A stretch of DNA of 64,000 nucleotides from Protonemura montana (GCA_947568835.1 OX387603.1:13788651-13852650), one strand, 5' to 3'; positions 1 through 14,025 are shown, counted from the first letter of the stretch. A program made the numbers and translations. The notes: generated from the sequence alone by a model not told the origin.

Positions 1-2498
1 CTGATTCGTAATTTCCATGCTGCAAGTTACGACCAAAATGTTCTTTTAAAGTCTAGATTCAGACATTTCATGTTTTCAGCTCATATTTCTTACCGTAGTT
101 GCATTGCGACTTACAAAGTGGCCTCGAAAAAGAGAGAAAGCAATTTCTATACGCTACGAAATGCAGAATTGTGTATTTTTTCACCAGAAAAAATTGTAAA
201 TTCATGGAATTAAGATTGCTTGTCAGTTTCCCTGCCTCGAAAAGTTGGATTATAAACAAGCTTGGCTATATCAGAAAGCGTTGAAAACACTCGCTTGAAT
301 AATTTACGAACTTTTCCAACAAGCTTTTCGCCGCTTTTCTTTCAACAGATGTTCTTTTCACGTATAGGGAAACAAAACAGCTCAAGAGTGGTACCAAAAC
401 AGTCCCCGAGGATGCTCGGCTCCTTGATTGGAAAACTTATCAAGATAAACGACCGTCATCTCGGGAAATAATTGGTTCCTTCTTTGTTCCAAAATTTAGC
501 ACAAGTTGCTTGTAAATCAATTGTTCTTGTCGCATAGTTTTCTTTTATACTTGTTGCATGTCGGCGCCACATTACATGTAATCGACTATTCAAATTAAGC
601 CACTGTAATGTTTCCTCGTCAGCTCCCTCACAAAATACGTTGTAGGTCGTCGTAATTTCAATGCACAGATCTAGATAGCAAGTCGCAGGCCAGCCCCTTA
701 TGTCACTGGACCAAGCACGTTCCGCACTTGCCGCCTATTTCCCGTGCAGACGCCACTTTCCCGGTTACGCTTACGCCAATCGCCGTCCAGTCAGCAGCAC
801 TGAGCCATGTTGAAGCGCTTACCGCGCCATGTGGCGCCACCTAGTAGCTAGCAAGCGCACTACATCCAGCGCGACGGTATTAGTTCTTGAGTTTTCCGCT
901 AGAGGTTTGTGGATGAGGAAAGCTTCGAAAAATTCGTTGTAGGTGGCGGCTGTGTTAAGCAGGTATGTTGGTGTTCGATATTTAAGCGATGCTAGTTTTT
1001 GCTAGTGAAAATACATGCTGTTTGCGAAGTAACGTTTATTTAGTTTTCTGGTCCGTAATGATTAAAATGTACGTACAAAATATGCATATTTACCAAGTCT
1101 GAGGTTGTTATTGAAATGCACAAAAATAAGTTATTAGCAGCTGGTTAGTTTCGTGTAAAGAAACAAGAAACAGATATTGATAACCGATTAACTTCTCTCA
1201 TTCCGAAAGAACTTGTATAAAAAAATGAGCGGACCAGTTCATATAAAAAGCATGTGCTTGCGTTTGCCACCGTCAAATACCAAATGATAGTTTATGACAG
1301 AAATTGATAGCCTCTGAAGGAAACTGCTACTCAACTTGATCCGTTCGAATGCGTATCCAGAGCCACATCCACATAAATGCGTACCATAAAGAGCGCAACG
1401 CGTGGAACACGAAGTGCGTCTCGTGACTGAAATTACACGTTTAATTGGATCTGTTTCGCCTGCAAAATGGCGTTTTATTGAACGGTTTTCACCGGAATTA
1501 CGGTGATCCGAAGCAGCTCAGTCTTTCCAAGCAGCAGCCAGCAACGCGGGGTTTATTTCTCCACCGTCCCTGTTTACGTCTGGCGGCACAACCTCTCCGC
1601 AGAGAACAATGTGGTGCTATACGTGTACGAGTCGCCCGACCGAGCGACCATTTCGGATTTTACACATCCCGAATCATGTTTTGCTTGAACCGGGTCAAAA
1701 ATACTCGCGCCTTACATTGTACGCTTCGTACTTGCAGCGATCGTTTCGCGTTGTTGTTTAGAAATGAAGCAATTCTCTCGGCTCTATTGTAATTTCGAGC
1801 CGAGCTTTTGTAGGTGCGTGCCGTGGATCAGCGCGCGTTTCGTGCCAATCTAACGTTTGCGAAATCGTCTATTCGCACGCTGCACGCTTCCCCGTGAAAT
1901 ACGTTTCCCCTTATTTTGGCCAGACCGTTGCTAGCATTATCATTCTCAGATGTAATGGAACATTAGATATTCATCTCCATGCGTTCAGATCGCGAAATAA
2001 ATGTGCCAGGCACAAATACCGCCCGCTGAAGTCCCCACAAAGCTTCGCTTTAGATTTCTTTTGGATAATCCACGTGTAGGTTTCCGGTAACATGAAAAAT
2101 AAATCCAAAATTCGGATTGCATCTTTGCAGCATCAGAAAATTCGGTTAATACGCCTAGCGCGGAGACGACACTTTGTATACTAAATCCATTACAACGCTT
2201 ATCATGTAAGACGAGCTGTAACAAATTTATTCAAAGCGAGAACATGAAAAAAAAATGTTTTAATCAACCATTCGGGTGGAACTGTTTCGCGAATAATCTA
2301 GGGCTGTTACACAACGTCGGGGAATGTTGTTATATAAGAATATAAACGTATCTTAAATCTCTCGCGTCGGCGCTCGCCGGGCTCGTCCTCTGTGCAGCCC
2401 CGACGATGGTGTTTGTGTATCCTACGCCGTGATTGTTGTGGATAGGAATTTCATTTAAGAGGCAATACGAGGCAAATGGCGCCGATGGTATTTCACCC

Positions 2499-2547
2499 TG
2501 TGTGTGTGTTTGTGTGTGTGTGTGTCTGTGTGTGTGTATGTGTGTGT
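2499..2547. repeat. (GT)n microsatellite
   Basis: Nearly continuous TG/GT dinucleotide run with a few single-base interruptions. The open frames across it (poly Val-Cys on one strand, Thr-His on the other) are products of the repeat and are not genes. Confidence 0.95.
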
Positions 2548-3029
2548 TATATGCGGAATGCGGTGCTCGAGTTTCCCGGCCCGTGCCAGCCGCCATGTTG
2601 GCATTTTCCGGCAACATCAGCGTGCCTGGCGTCGGTAGCATGACTCCTGATCCTGAATAAGAAATAAGAGGAGGAATTGTTTTACCCCCTTTAGGTAACT
2701 GATTCACGTGGTGGCATGCTGTAAGCTATACCTGCAAGCCAGTTAAAACGGGTTAGTTGACATTGCTGAATAATTGTGATTTTCTGACGTGATCGTTGCA
2801 ACGATATTCGCAGAACACTGTTCGCGTAACGGCGCGCGATCGAAACTTCTGAAGGGAAAGACGACTACCGTTAAAGAAGCTTTGCGAGTCGTGCTTGGCG
2901 ACTTATTTTCACTTTCCATCCGTCGCGGTGGCACATCTCAGGATTCCTTCCATGATTGAAACCACCCCCCGGAATTTCTCTGTTATTCATGCATCCAGGG
3001 TTTTACGGCTGGGATGAAATACGAACGGC

Positions 3030-3052
3030 GAGAGAGAGAGAGAGAGAGAGAG
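3030..3052. repeat. (GA)n microsatellite
   Basis: Perfect GA dinucleotide run of 23 bases in non-coding sequence. Confidence 0.95.
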
Positions 3053-4128
3053 CTACCTCCCCGTTACTATTTAATAGCGATCCTATTTTATTGTCTAGTT
3101 GCTCGAGTCTGGCATGTTGCGTGCTGCTTTTTAAGTAAAGAATACTTTCAAACATATCGGTATCGCTGCATTAAAAAATAAAATGTCGACAAGAAACGAC
3201 CTCCAGTTCGCGACCAGTAAAAATGTGGCAAGCCTAATAACGGTATTGAAGTCTGAACTTAATGTTTTTCAGTGGACATTAAATAGGAAAAAAAAAACAG
3301 TAATACACATTCGATCTTTTGGCTGTTTCGTCACGTATAGAAAAATTCGCCTTTAGAATGGCCGTGCGATAAAAACCGTCAAACAAGTTTGATTACACCA
3401 AACACTCGTCTATCATTAGCAGGATGTGGGTCTTTGGCGGTCCACACTAGCCGGAGGTCCAAACCAGGCCGCCGAGCTCCTGAATAGCTTCTCTTGACAA
3501 TCGCAAGCAGCTTAGGGCAATTTGATTGACGTTCGCGTCTGAGGCAACAACACACACTGAGGAGATCGGAGAATCTCTCCATTCGGCCATTCCCCAGACA
3601 GTTTCCCTCTGAAAGGAAAACCAATAGAGAGTTGTAGGTATATAGCGCGCAGTGTCGGACGGATGACGTACACACCGGATGTCGGGGAAAACTCTCGAGA
3701 CGTATCTTTCCGCTCCCTAGAGATGTTGGTTCACTCGATACTCGATGGTTGCTATGCTGCTGACGCCGACGCCGACGCTGAAGTCGCGATGCGCTTTGTG
3801 CTACACTGCGATGCATTCGTCGGTCGCTGGTGGCAATCAGGATCGTTTTGTCGGAGTAAATCGAGCCGCGCTGCTTTTAGCTGCATTGGAAAAGCGATGT
3901 AGGTGTGGGAATGGCTTTTCTTCCGTTTCGAGTTTATTGATATTTTGTCGTCACGTTTATCCGCGAGACTTGAATTGTCTTCGTCAATCAAATGAAATGC
4001 ATTCCTTGTCAGATTATCATTGCTGACGTTTTGCAATGTAAAATGCATGCATAGTTGGTGGAAAGTAACGTTTTAACGGGATATGCGGGTACTAAAAACT
4101 GAATCGCACATCTGAGTGCTCACGACCC

Positions 4129-4473
4129 GGCTCCTCCACTGTCTTTCACGTCTCATGATAGTTATCTACATTTCACTTAATATCTGAATCGGTGCTAGAC
4201 ACATTTCAAAGGGTTTTTATCAAGACACTCGAAATAAGCCACTAACAAAGATAGCATGAGCTTTTACGCTTGAAACCGGCTCCTCCACTTCTCCATTTTT
4301 ACCCATTCGCTATTTCATTGCAACTTCCTTTTACCGTCTTTATGAGTGAATCAGTGGAGAACCGTTTCAAGATGCAGCGTTCGGGAAAATGAGGACAGCG
4401 GCTTAAAGTGCCGCGCGCCTCCAAAGCTGAAAAAGGTTTTCTAAGCGGGCCTGCTTTAAACGCGGCTCCTCCA
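4129..4473 (+). repeat. Cluster of three GGCTCCTCCA-containing repeat copies
   Basis: GGCTCCTCCACT occurs at 4129-4140 and 4278-4289, and GGCTCCTCCA followed by T at 4464-4473. A fourth copy lies at 28508-28519. The bases just before the motif are also shared (GAAACC at 4272-4277 and 28502-28507). A related inverted form, TCAGTGGAGAACCGTTTCAAG less its last base, sits near 4351-4370. The flank after the 4129 copy resembles 5045-5092. I read these as pieces of an old dispersed repeat; the family is unknown. Confidence 0.5.
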
Positions 4474-4741
4474 TCTGCATAAGTAAAATAAATGTCTGCG
4501 CTCTTATTTTTTTTCTGAAATGTTGAAAAAAATGTAATCTTTTTGTATGTATATTTTCTAGTAGTCTTCGTGAAATCTCTCCCAATTCTAAAACTAAAGT
4601 AACTAGATGGATTGCATTATGCATCTCGTCGACTTGGATTACACTAGCTGGGGAACAGATTGCATGTGCATGTTCGTCCGAAGAGTGATATTGAAAGATC
4701 TTGACCTGTCTCAACCTCATCACCGCCAGCAGCGCAGCGCA

Positions 4742-4766
4742 GCGCAGGCCTGCGCAGGCCTGCGCG
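4742..4766. repeat. GCGCAGGCCT tandem with perfect palindrome
   Basis: A GCAGC-type run is followed by GCGCAGGCCTGCGC (4742-4755), a perfect 14-base palindrome. The unit is then repeated once more. No function can be assigned. Confidence 0.7.
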
Positions 4767-5322
4767 TCCAAACTATATGCTGCTGCAAACCCGACGTTCA
4801 GGTCTTCAATAAATCCAGCGAGCTCTTCAGCGGGTTCTACTTCTTTGCGCCTAGTCAAGCAAAACCAGGCTACAAGCGGAAACGGTTGTGCGGTTGTGTT
4901 GAGACGGTGGAAACGTCGACTTTTTCAAATACAATCGACTTGAATTCAAATTTCAATCCAAATAATTTTTCATCTGACAAATTATTATTTTGGCTTTGCA
5001 CTATCCGCGCGTTAAAACGTGCCTCCCCATTTCAACCGAACGTGACATCTCATTTAATCTCTTTCTCATGGTAGAATTTTATACATTTCCAAAGTTGTAC
5101 TTTTAGCACTCGCGCAATCGATTGCTAGATAATGGGGCTTTAAAATGGAATTTTGTTTTCGAAATTGTTCTGCAACATATTTGGAATCTTTCTCGACGTG
5201 GCCCATCAGAATCAAATCATCCGTTCGACTATTGGTTAGAATCCCATGCTCTCTGTCGATTGATTTCCGGCCTTACTTTGTGACGATTCATTTGCTCTTT
5301 GGAAGGGTGGTCGGTCGTGGGT

Positions 5323-5343
5323 GGGGGGGGGGGGGGGGGGGGG
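5323..5343. repeat. Poly-G tract, 21 bases
   Basis: Uninterrupted run of 21 G on the plus strand. It could form a quadruplex-like structure and is a likely place for assembly length error. Confidence 0.9.
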
Positions 5344-6689
5344 CAATGCGAGGGCGCCCTTTTTCAATCCCCGGAAACTTTGCTCGTCTCTAAACCAAAC
5401 TTCGATCCAAACTATTTACCCCATTCAACTTGTTGCGAATAATATAAATACGTAAGCCCTTGGAATTTGCGATGACAACTTCACGCGTGGACAAAGTTAG
5501 GGTTCAAAAAAAAAAAAGGAAGAATATTGTTTGATATCTGAAAGTGTCTTGTGGGTAGCTGTGTGGCGCGGAAGTGCTTGGGGTTAATGGTTTCTCTGAT
5601 TTCCGTTCGCCATGCTCAATTAGACAGGTCGAGTGTGCTGCTCTATACGTTGCGTAGCCGGGTTGCGGCAAAATGGGGGCCACAGCCAGCACAGCACCGT
5701 TTCGTGGCAAGCCATTTGCCCTTGCCGGCACGTCGAGCGAAACTAGAAAAGGCTTGACAAGTAAATTACTGCACTCGACCTTAAAGCTGAAGAGTTTGCC
5801 CATTCGGGTCAAGCGGATGTTATATATTGCGCGTTAGGGAAAGAATTTCAAAAAACCTGTACATGTATATAGTATATATACAGAATTTAAGACAGCTCTT
5901 CGTTTCCGTTCTGGTAAAATTTGCATTTCCATTTGGACGTTGGCTGAACGTGGCTGACCTCTACTCAGAATAAATGTGAGGAAAAGGAGTTTTTCCACTG
6001 TGAATTGTTCGCTGCAGCCGTTGGTCACTGTCCTCAGTCAAATTTCATGAAAATACGCACGACATCAAGATATATAGTCGAGCGCTGCAGCTAAAAAGCC
6101 GGGAGAAAACATGCTGGCCGTGTCGGCTCCTTTTTTCGTGCGACAGAAGCTGGAAGACTTTCGCTCATATACACAGCAGGCATTAGAGTCCTCGTTTTTT
6201 GTTTTACTAGCAGCAAAAACGTGAAAGTAACAAACAAAATCTAGATATCTGAACAGATTCCTTTGCTCTGTCCATCAAAGTTGAAAATCACTCTACATAT
6301 ACCCCTTCGTCCACCTAGGTTCTGTCCCTACCGTCTCGTCTTTCATCCTTTGACTCCCATCTTTAACCACCCCAGCGACCACCGCCGCAAGTGGCGTGTC
6401 CACGAAAACGTCACGCCACCCAGTGCATTATTGAAAGCGGGGGTGTCTTAGGGACACCGCCGCTCGTAAAGCGTCCACCGTAACCCAAGACGCGTCCCTG
6501 GCCCACTAGAAGGCGCGTCAAAGGGATGAGTAGCACTTCATTAGCAATGCACTCGCTTGTTCATTTGTCTTGGGTTGGACTTCATCCATTAACCATCTCT
6601 TACGCGCTCAATTACCATATTTGTCTTGAGCAATTGTTCCGGGTCGGTGTCACTCATCTCTCTGCTTGCAGAGCATTGTGAATGATGTG

Positions 6690-6709
6690 ATGCTATGTTA
6701 GCATAGCAT
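6690..6709. repeat. 8-bp hairpin inside a local direct repeat
   Basis: ATGCTATG, a TTAG loop, then CATAGCAT form a perfect inverted repeat. The stretch resembles 6777-6812, which shares a GATGCT start and a CCTGATTA end, so it is a short diverged duplication about 90 bases apart. There is no evidence of a transcript. Confidence 0.5.
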
Positions 6710-7965
6710 GCTAGCCTGATTAAAGGTCGGAATCTTGCCCTGGTCGAGTTATGGTGTGGTGATTAGAGGATATAGGATGCTAGATGCTGTGCTACATGGC
6801 TATCCTGATTAGGCTTTAATGCACGTGCTGTACCGCTGTGGCCATCTCCGTGAAAATAATGAGATGAGCTTAGTCTTCATCTAAGATTAAATATTTAAGC
6901 ATATTTACCGTGCTTCCATTAGAGTTTTGCATCGGCATGGTGTGTTTTCTTTCCAGGTCGTTAGGCGCTGGTTTAAAGCTATGCTATCACCTGTAAACAA
7001 CTAAATAATCACGCTTCGCCTGGCTCATTTGAAGGTGTCAATGCCATTTTCTTGTTCGGGTAATTTACGGTGCTGTGTCTTGACTCGCAGGAGCGCTAAT
7101 TTATCATTTTCTTCGGCGTCGCGGCAAGTTCCGTGTTCTGAGTCAAATACAGTTGGAACTCGGAACCAGTGAGCCGGCGAGGTGGTCGACGCGCGAGCCG
7201 TGTGACAGGATAAATTCGTCTTAACCGGGATTACACGGGATTTGGTTGAAGAAGACGAATGTGTGTTTACAGAGGGGAGAGGGTCAGTTTTTCCTGGTGC
7301 ACACGGTTTTGGACAAGGCCTCCTTTTCTATTTATCGGGAAATTTCGTCCATAAAGCAACGAAAAAAACGTGGGTTAGTATTGATAAAAAAAAACTTTGC
7401 CCTTTGATCTACCGCTTTTTTTCCCACCCATTGAAATGGAATTTTTACGGAGAAATAATCCAATATCCGATACACTGCGTGCTTGGGGAATGTTTCGGTG
7501 CTGGATTTGCGAACGGGAATAGTTGAAATAATTGATTCGACAACGTGTTTATAATTGACCGATAGTCAATGAGCTGCAGATCCTAATTCAGCTCCGGCTA
7601 TCGAGGAATTCGGTGGTGACTTTCAGCCCTCTGATCATATCGTAGCACCATCCAATGACCTGTCTTTTACACGTAGATGACGTATCCTGTTTTCAAGCCA
7701 GGTAATCCTGTCTGTCCCCAATTATGTCTACGGGACCTTGACATATCTACAACGGAGTCTTCGGTTGTATGACCTCTCCCACCGACTATGTCCACGGCGT
7801 AAATAGAGACCAGTGCATAGAAGAGCGAGCTAGGGGATGAGGGAGATTTAGGGGACCTCGCCGATGTTTGCTGAACGCAATAAGAAGTTTGTCCACGGCT
7901 TTGCCTTGTCCTAAAGATATCGAGACAGACTCTGATTAAGCGAGCTGCTGGCTCTATTGACAAGA

Positions 7966-7981
7966 CCCCCCCCCCCCCCCC
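7966..7981. repeat. Poly-C tract, 16 bases
   Basis: Uninterrupted run of 16 C in non-coding DNA. Confidence 0.9.
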
Positions 7982-9090
7982 TTACATGCCCGTTCCAATT
8001 GCTATCGCAAGGGTTCATCGATCAACAGGTTTCCTGGAATAACAGCTAGCATCCTCTTCTTTCATTGGTCCAGTGCCTTCGTTCGTTTACTTGCCATTCA
8101 AACTATGCACTTCTGCTTCAAACTATCTTAGTATTCTGCTCGGAAATTGTAAGACGAAACCTTCCGAAGAATTTTTACACTAGTAATACATTTCCCGATA
8201 TCGACCGTATACTGCAGAGAATTGTAGAATATCTCATTTTATGTATCGTGGTTATCCACTTCTACTAAAATTTATCAAAACAATTTATCTGGTACGCTTA
8301 TTAATTATTTATGAAATGAAAATGATAGGTGAACAATTACGACCTTACCTTTCATTTTTTACTATATTCTTGGCTGGAAATACTTTCATACGAGTCGGAA
8401 AATGCTTCGCCCTAGCCAATAAAATTCTTATTGGCCAAGTCTTAAGAGTTCTCCGAACTTGGAGCCTCCCCCCTTCCCCCACAATACGTCGTGGGGAAAT
8501 CTGGAATCATGATCATATCTCACTACACCTGCTCATCATTCTCCATTCATCCTGCATGCGGTTGCTGACCTCACAAGCCGAGACAGTTTGTCTGGAGGCG
8601 ACATTGATTGCAGCATTCATCAACATCTGCTTTAGTTTACACCAAGTCTATTTAATCCGATGTCTTCACAAATCTCAACTTTGTTCCCACAGAACCCTTT
8701 GTCGATTCCAAAGTTCGATCGGTGCTACCTACCAACTTGTCCTAGGCAGCAACCGTGGTGCGAGATCGTCGAGATGTTAATTTATTTCACAAGTGGAAGT
8801 AAGGGAGACCGGGAGATTGAAGACGGGAGAGTTTATGCATTATTGATTAGGCGGTGTTGTTTATTGCTTCACCTGAAATTCGCCACCGTTATTGTACGGA
8901 AAACCATTAGGAAGCGGAGTTGAGGATGTAGGGACGGCGACGTCGGTAGCGTCGGTGGCATCGGTTGTGGATGGTAGACACCATAGTCAATGGCCTGCTT
9001 AGGGTATGGCGTCGCGACGTCGACGACGCTACCGGCAAGTGACTTGTCCGCAGGCGTCGCATCTCTATGCTAATGAGAAAAGCCCCTTTT

Positions 9091-9123
9091 TTCCTCTCTC
9101 TCGCTCTCTCTCTCTTCTCTCTC
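9091..9123. repeat. (CT)n microsatellite
   Basis: Interrupted CT dinucleotide run just downstream of a CG-rich patch (8930-9045). Confidence 0.9.
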
Positions 9124-11418
9124 ACGTGTTAGTTTTTTTGAGAATATACTTTTTCTATTATATGGGGAAAATGATATCGGAAAATACGAAGCGAAAAGTT
9201 GGTTGTATGGAACAATGTTGGATGGCTGGAAGTGTGGAGCAACTCGAATGCAAAGAAGTGTAGCATAATGTACGAGGTTTTGTTAGTAGATACTTTTAAT
9301 TTACATTAATTACGTTGGTATCAGGGTTTTGCAGAAGTTAAAAACATTGTTACGTGACCGAATTGGTAGAAAAAGTTATAGGACAACAAGAATGAAAGTC
9401 ATTTGTGTGGACTTCATCTAGAGTGGTACATGTCAAGAAACTTTTTCCTACTTTCGTTTTCGAGAATATCCCATTGCGATGATAGTCAGTTTCATTAGGC
9501 TGGCTTTGTTGGTGATAAGAAGTTGAATTACTCTTCGGATGTAGGCATCTCATCTCTTCGCCGCGACACAATAATTCGTTACCAGTTTTGCGCGAGCGTG
9601 CTATAAGTATGCACGTCTAATACGTCCATATTACTCGTCGAAAGCTGTGCCGGCGAGTTTTCCCTCAACAGCCAAATAGAAATTGTTTTAACTATTTCGC
9701 ATCCTCGTCTACATATTCAGCCAAGAAACTTTATTTTGAAATTACTTAAGTTTAGTATTTTATTTTTAATTAAGTTTTCATGATACGAAGTCCAGAAAAA
9801 TATACGCCTCATATTCCCTGACTTTAGAAAATTTTCCGAGGCGATTCTTAACTTTTCTTACGTAGGTACTATCAAATTATTGTCCGAAAATGCTTCACAA
9901 GGGCGAGAGCTGTCTTCTACCAAAGCTTTTCCGTAACACTGTTGTACGCTTATGCAAATCCAATTTTCTTTTCTTTTAACTAACATATTCGCGTTCTTTT
10001 CCGCTCTTTTTCGTCCAATTAAGCGATATGGTATTATGGTGCGGGGTCCCTCCAGCATCAAGTCACTCCTAAAGGTTTGCCGTCAATTAACATTGCCTGG
10101 AGTGGCAAGTCAAGACGCTACTCAATGCATTAATTAGTGCTATGATTCCATGGTGCGCTGCTTTTCAGCCCGTACTGCATGTTTCGGTCGGTACCTCGCC
10201 TATCCCAGACTTAGGCAAGCCAGTCAGCGAACCCAGCCGGCCCGAAACGAGTGCGTTATGCTGAAACATTTTGAATGCACATTACTTAGCGTTACTTTGC
10301 ATGCCCGGAAAAACAAGCCCGTTTTTGAGGAAATCTTAGAGGACGTTGTTTTAATTAAAAACTTGGTTTAGCTGCTTGACCTACTGTTAATTGCCAGAAG
10401 AGGTTAAATTACGACCGTTTAAAATGTTAGCTTTATTCATTAACTTTATATGACTATGATGTACGATTCTTGTAATATAATTTCCTTCTCGATTTTCTTT
10501 TACGTTTAGTTATTCAACTGTAAAGGAGTCTACAGTGTTTCGCGGAGTTCCTTCTCAAACACACGGTGTTGCAGTTTATGCTTTATACAGAGGTTTGTTT
10601 GGGACGTTACCCCATTCTGCCTCGGTATTCTTTCACGGCCACGCCAACTTAAAACTTCTTCGAGATGATGAGCACAATATTTGCACGATGTAGTGGATTC
10701 ACAGTCACCAAAGTTTAGAGTAGTACATAAACCGCTCGATAGTAAACTTTTAAAACATTTGCTTTAAATTCACACGAGCCTCGGCCGTTCGCAAATGAAT
10801 TTTTTCAGTGCTGAATAATATTTAAAACAGAAGGTTACTGATTCTAAGCACCAAAACAGTGTTCTTTTCATCCGCGAACGAACAAGGATACGAACAGATA
10901 TCGCGAATAGATTTGCAAACAGTGATGCGGCAGTCCAGTGATTTACATCAGAAACCATCGCAATTGATCTACATATTCACCGGCTTAGATTCACGTACTT
11001 GTCTGTATAGTGGATCGGCGGATATGCGCTGACCCTATGCACGATCGCATTGTATCAGCACTAATTGCAGCAGCATGCAACTGTTTCGAGCTCTCGTTCT
11101 AACGAACCACAATGACATACGATGCAAAACAATGTGCATCACCACAATGCACCTACTGTTTTGCTACGAGATCTATCATCCATAAGTCAAGCCACTCGCT
11201 CACTATGTGGCAGATTAATATGCATGTATATATTCTGTACTCGCAAAAAAAATGCAAACATATACGTCTTGTTGTTAATTAGTTTTAAATTTCTCGCATT
11301 ATTGTCATTATTTTACGATTATTAGTAATAGAAAAATCCATATTTTTATATCTATTTGTTTCAAACAGATTTATACAATTATGTACAGTGTCTGAGTACC
11401 TATTCCATTCTTCTTTCA

Positions 11419-11434
11419 CCCCCCCCCCCCCCCC
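11419..11434. repeat. Poly-C tract, 16 bases
   Basis: Uninterrupted run of 16 C in a pyrimidine-rich stretch. Confidence 0.9.
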
Positions 11435-11660
11435 TTCTTAATACATTCCCTAAATATTTTTACATTTGTCATCTCTTACTCGTCCATACCACTAATTCCA
11501 TTCCACTCTTCAACACCTCTTTCTAGAATCCCAATCCCTTTCTTTCCTAACTGTTTCCTATCAATTTAATTTCATGTAAGTTTTTTCCTTTAACATAGGG
11601 GTTTAAGTTCCAAGGTAATTATGGAAAATCTAACACTGTCTTTAACTTTATTAATCCGGG

Positions 11661-11733
11661 CATTTTTTTTGTATCTTTACAGGTAAGCCACTCACCTGCA
11701 ATACCTGTCGACATAGATGCTGTAGCGGTGAGT
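11661..11733 (+). promoter_or_regulatory. Candidate ratchet (recursive) splice site with downstream mini-exon
   Basis: A T-rich tract (11662-11679) leads to ACAG|GTAAGCC, with AG at 11681-11682 immediately followed by a strong donor-like GTAAG at 11683. A second donor, GCG|GTGAGT, follows at 11727/11728. The stretch between, 11683-11727, is 45 bases (15 codons) and open in phase 0. This is the layout of a recursive splice point with its recursive exon, as known from long insect introns. It lies upstream of the 14299 exon, so it could act only in transcripts that start further left. Alternatively it is an ordinary 45-base cassette exon or chance. Confidence 0.45.
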
Positions 11734-14017
11734 AAATGAAATAATTAACTCATTTCGCTTACACACCGGTGATTTGACAGACTAAGCTGAAGATACATTG
11801 TAATCCTGCTGAATGAAGCGAATGCGTAGTGTACCGACATGTGCATGGCCAAAATCGATCTGCAAACAATCAACTGTTAGCCAGAAACACGTAATTGACA
11901 GCTAAATTTGATTGCAGGCTCTAATCAATTTATGGCTTATCACACGTACTGTACATTGGTGGGAGGGGGGGTATGAATCGAGAGTCAATCAGTCCGTCAA
12001 TATTCAACGCAGTATAACACTTTCATTTAAATATATGGAGCTAATTGGCGGAATTTTGTTCGTTCTTGGATTATTTAACGCTGTTTAACTCGAATGCCGT
12101 TTCGTTATCGTTTTCTAGTGAAGGTCTGGAGAATTTTTCTGCATTCAAGGAGGTTCCTAATTAACGGGCTTTAACCTTGGTCTATATTGATGGTGTTCAT
12201 TTATGTGAAGGTTCATTGATACTTTCAATCTTTAAAAAAATGAGTTCACCAGCAATAGAAAAATCGTTTATCTTCATGCTTGCGTCCAATACACTCGACG
12301 TCTGGCGTCTTGAGAGAGAATCGACGCCGCATTGAAGTGCGTATACCGACGTCAATAAAATTCATAAATAGTATCACTCTTCGGGGTCGCTAATCAGTTT
12401 CCGGCACGCTGCTGAGGCACTCTACACCCTCGGAATGGACACGAGAGATCGGCGTCCGTCCCAGCTCTGCCCGGACCAACGCTGCTGAGTGCTCTGGAAA
12501 TAGCCAATAATCTTCCTTGCCACCGACCCCCCCTTAAACACGCCTGTTGCGGCGCACACCACTCCAAAGGGAAGTGGACGAAACGGTCTCCGATCATCAT
12601 ACCCGACCACCGCCCCGTTTAATATCTTTGTCCCTGCAGACTTGTGGGGATTTTTCAATTTTAACCGTTTGCCTCGAAGGCATTTTTTTTTTTTTGAATT
12701 AGTAGATGCTAACTTAATTAAGTGTAAGAAGTTGCGAGTTTAACGAAATCATCGCTAATTTGGCGGGGAGGGGGAGGTAATTTCGATTATCACTCTAAGC
12801 GTGGAGCAATCCTTAATTGAGAGGGATTATTTTATCCTCCGGGGCTCATTTCTAAGATTAAACCCGACTTTACGACCAATTGATTGCTCATTTTGATGAA
12901 GTCTTTCTGCCACTCCGCGTTCCCCGAGTCAGCCCTTCAGAGTTCTCAGAAATCACGTCGCGAGTTTTCATTTGTCATTGCTCGTTTGGCAACGAAATGA
13001 AAAAAAAAAGTAGGAAATCAAGAAATCAAGTCACAAACAAAACAAAACATGAGCCTTTAAGACTGTAACGACTGAATGACGAATGAGACTGAAAAATCTG
13101 GCCTGCGCCTCGCCCGCCGCCTCCCAACCCGTGGTCCGCGACGTCGGCGTCGGCGTCTGCGGTGGCCGTTGCGCCGACCGAATGCGCGTCTCGCGGGCGT
13201 CGCGCTCTCGCCGCCCGCGTGGCCATCAGTCCTTCGTCGCACTCCGCCTTGCCTGCATCCAGCAGCCTCCCACAGGAGCAGTCCGTAGGAGCCGACGCCG
13301 CCATCCTCCGACGTCGCCGTCGACGACGTTACTCGTGTGTGTTTATGTGTGTGCACGGCAGTCGCGTGCCGGACACGGCTTCCTCTCTTTGACTGGTTAG
13401 AGCGGAACGACTTAAAGCGGCGCTACGTTTTCTTTTTCTTTTCGAAAGTAACGGCTTTAAGTTTAAATTTTCAGAGTCAGCGTTTTCTATTATTTTTTTT
13501 CAACTAATTCGGTTTTCAAGTGCGTTTTCAAATCGTATGAATTTTTGTTTGATAGAGATGTTTTGTTCGGGGTAATTAGGGCGTGCGCCGTCGTCTTCGT
13601 CCCGCGGAAGTGAGAATGAACGAGCCAAGTTGAGTGCGGTGGACTTTGCCTCGGCTGCATAGTTTTGCACATTTGAACATTCCAACAGTCTTGGTCGTTA
13701 ATTCTTTAATAGACTTTTAACTAATTCAGCGACGAGAAGTTCGCAAGATTTTTAATGAGTGGCAGCTATTTATAATTGATATTTAGTGCAATTAAAAACG
13801 AAAATGACATTAGCGTGATTTCCAAATGGGCGGATACTTGGCCATTTAATGAACGCATTTTCATTTTTGCCCTCGTCAAACTATTCAAACATAAACCAAG
13901 ATGGGACATTTCTAAAATAGTTTAATGAACAGCACATGAGTTTCGGTAGTTCGTTCCAAATACACAAATACCTATTCAAGTAAATTAGAACGTGAACTAT
14001 TTGTCTATAATTCCCGA

Positions 14018-14025
14018 TATCGATA
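14018..14025. promoter_or_regulatory. TATCGATA, DRE-type core motif upstream of the large exon
   Basis: An exact match to the palindromic DNA-replication-related element core, a frequent core-promoter motif in flies, lies 274 bases before the ATG at 14299. No TATA box with a convincing initiator was found nearby. Assignment as promoter of the short isoform is inference from position only. Confidence 0.3.

Noticed and set aside
700..966. GC-richer patch ending in CAG|GTATGT as a 5' UTR exon or promoter
   Set aside because: No initiator, TATA box or open frame, and no way to connect it to the gene from sequence alone.
2670..2702. CCCCTTTAG|GTAACT as a ratchet site
   Set aside because: TAG with GTAACT is weaker than the CAG|GTAAG pattern and there is no downstream donor in range.
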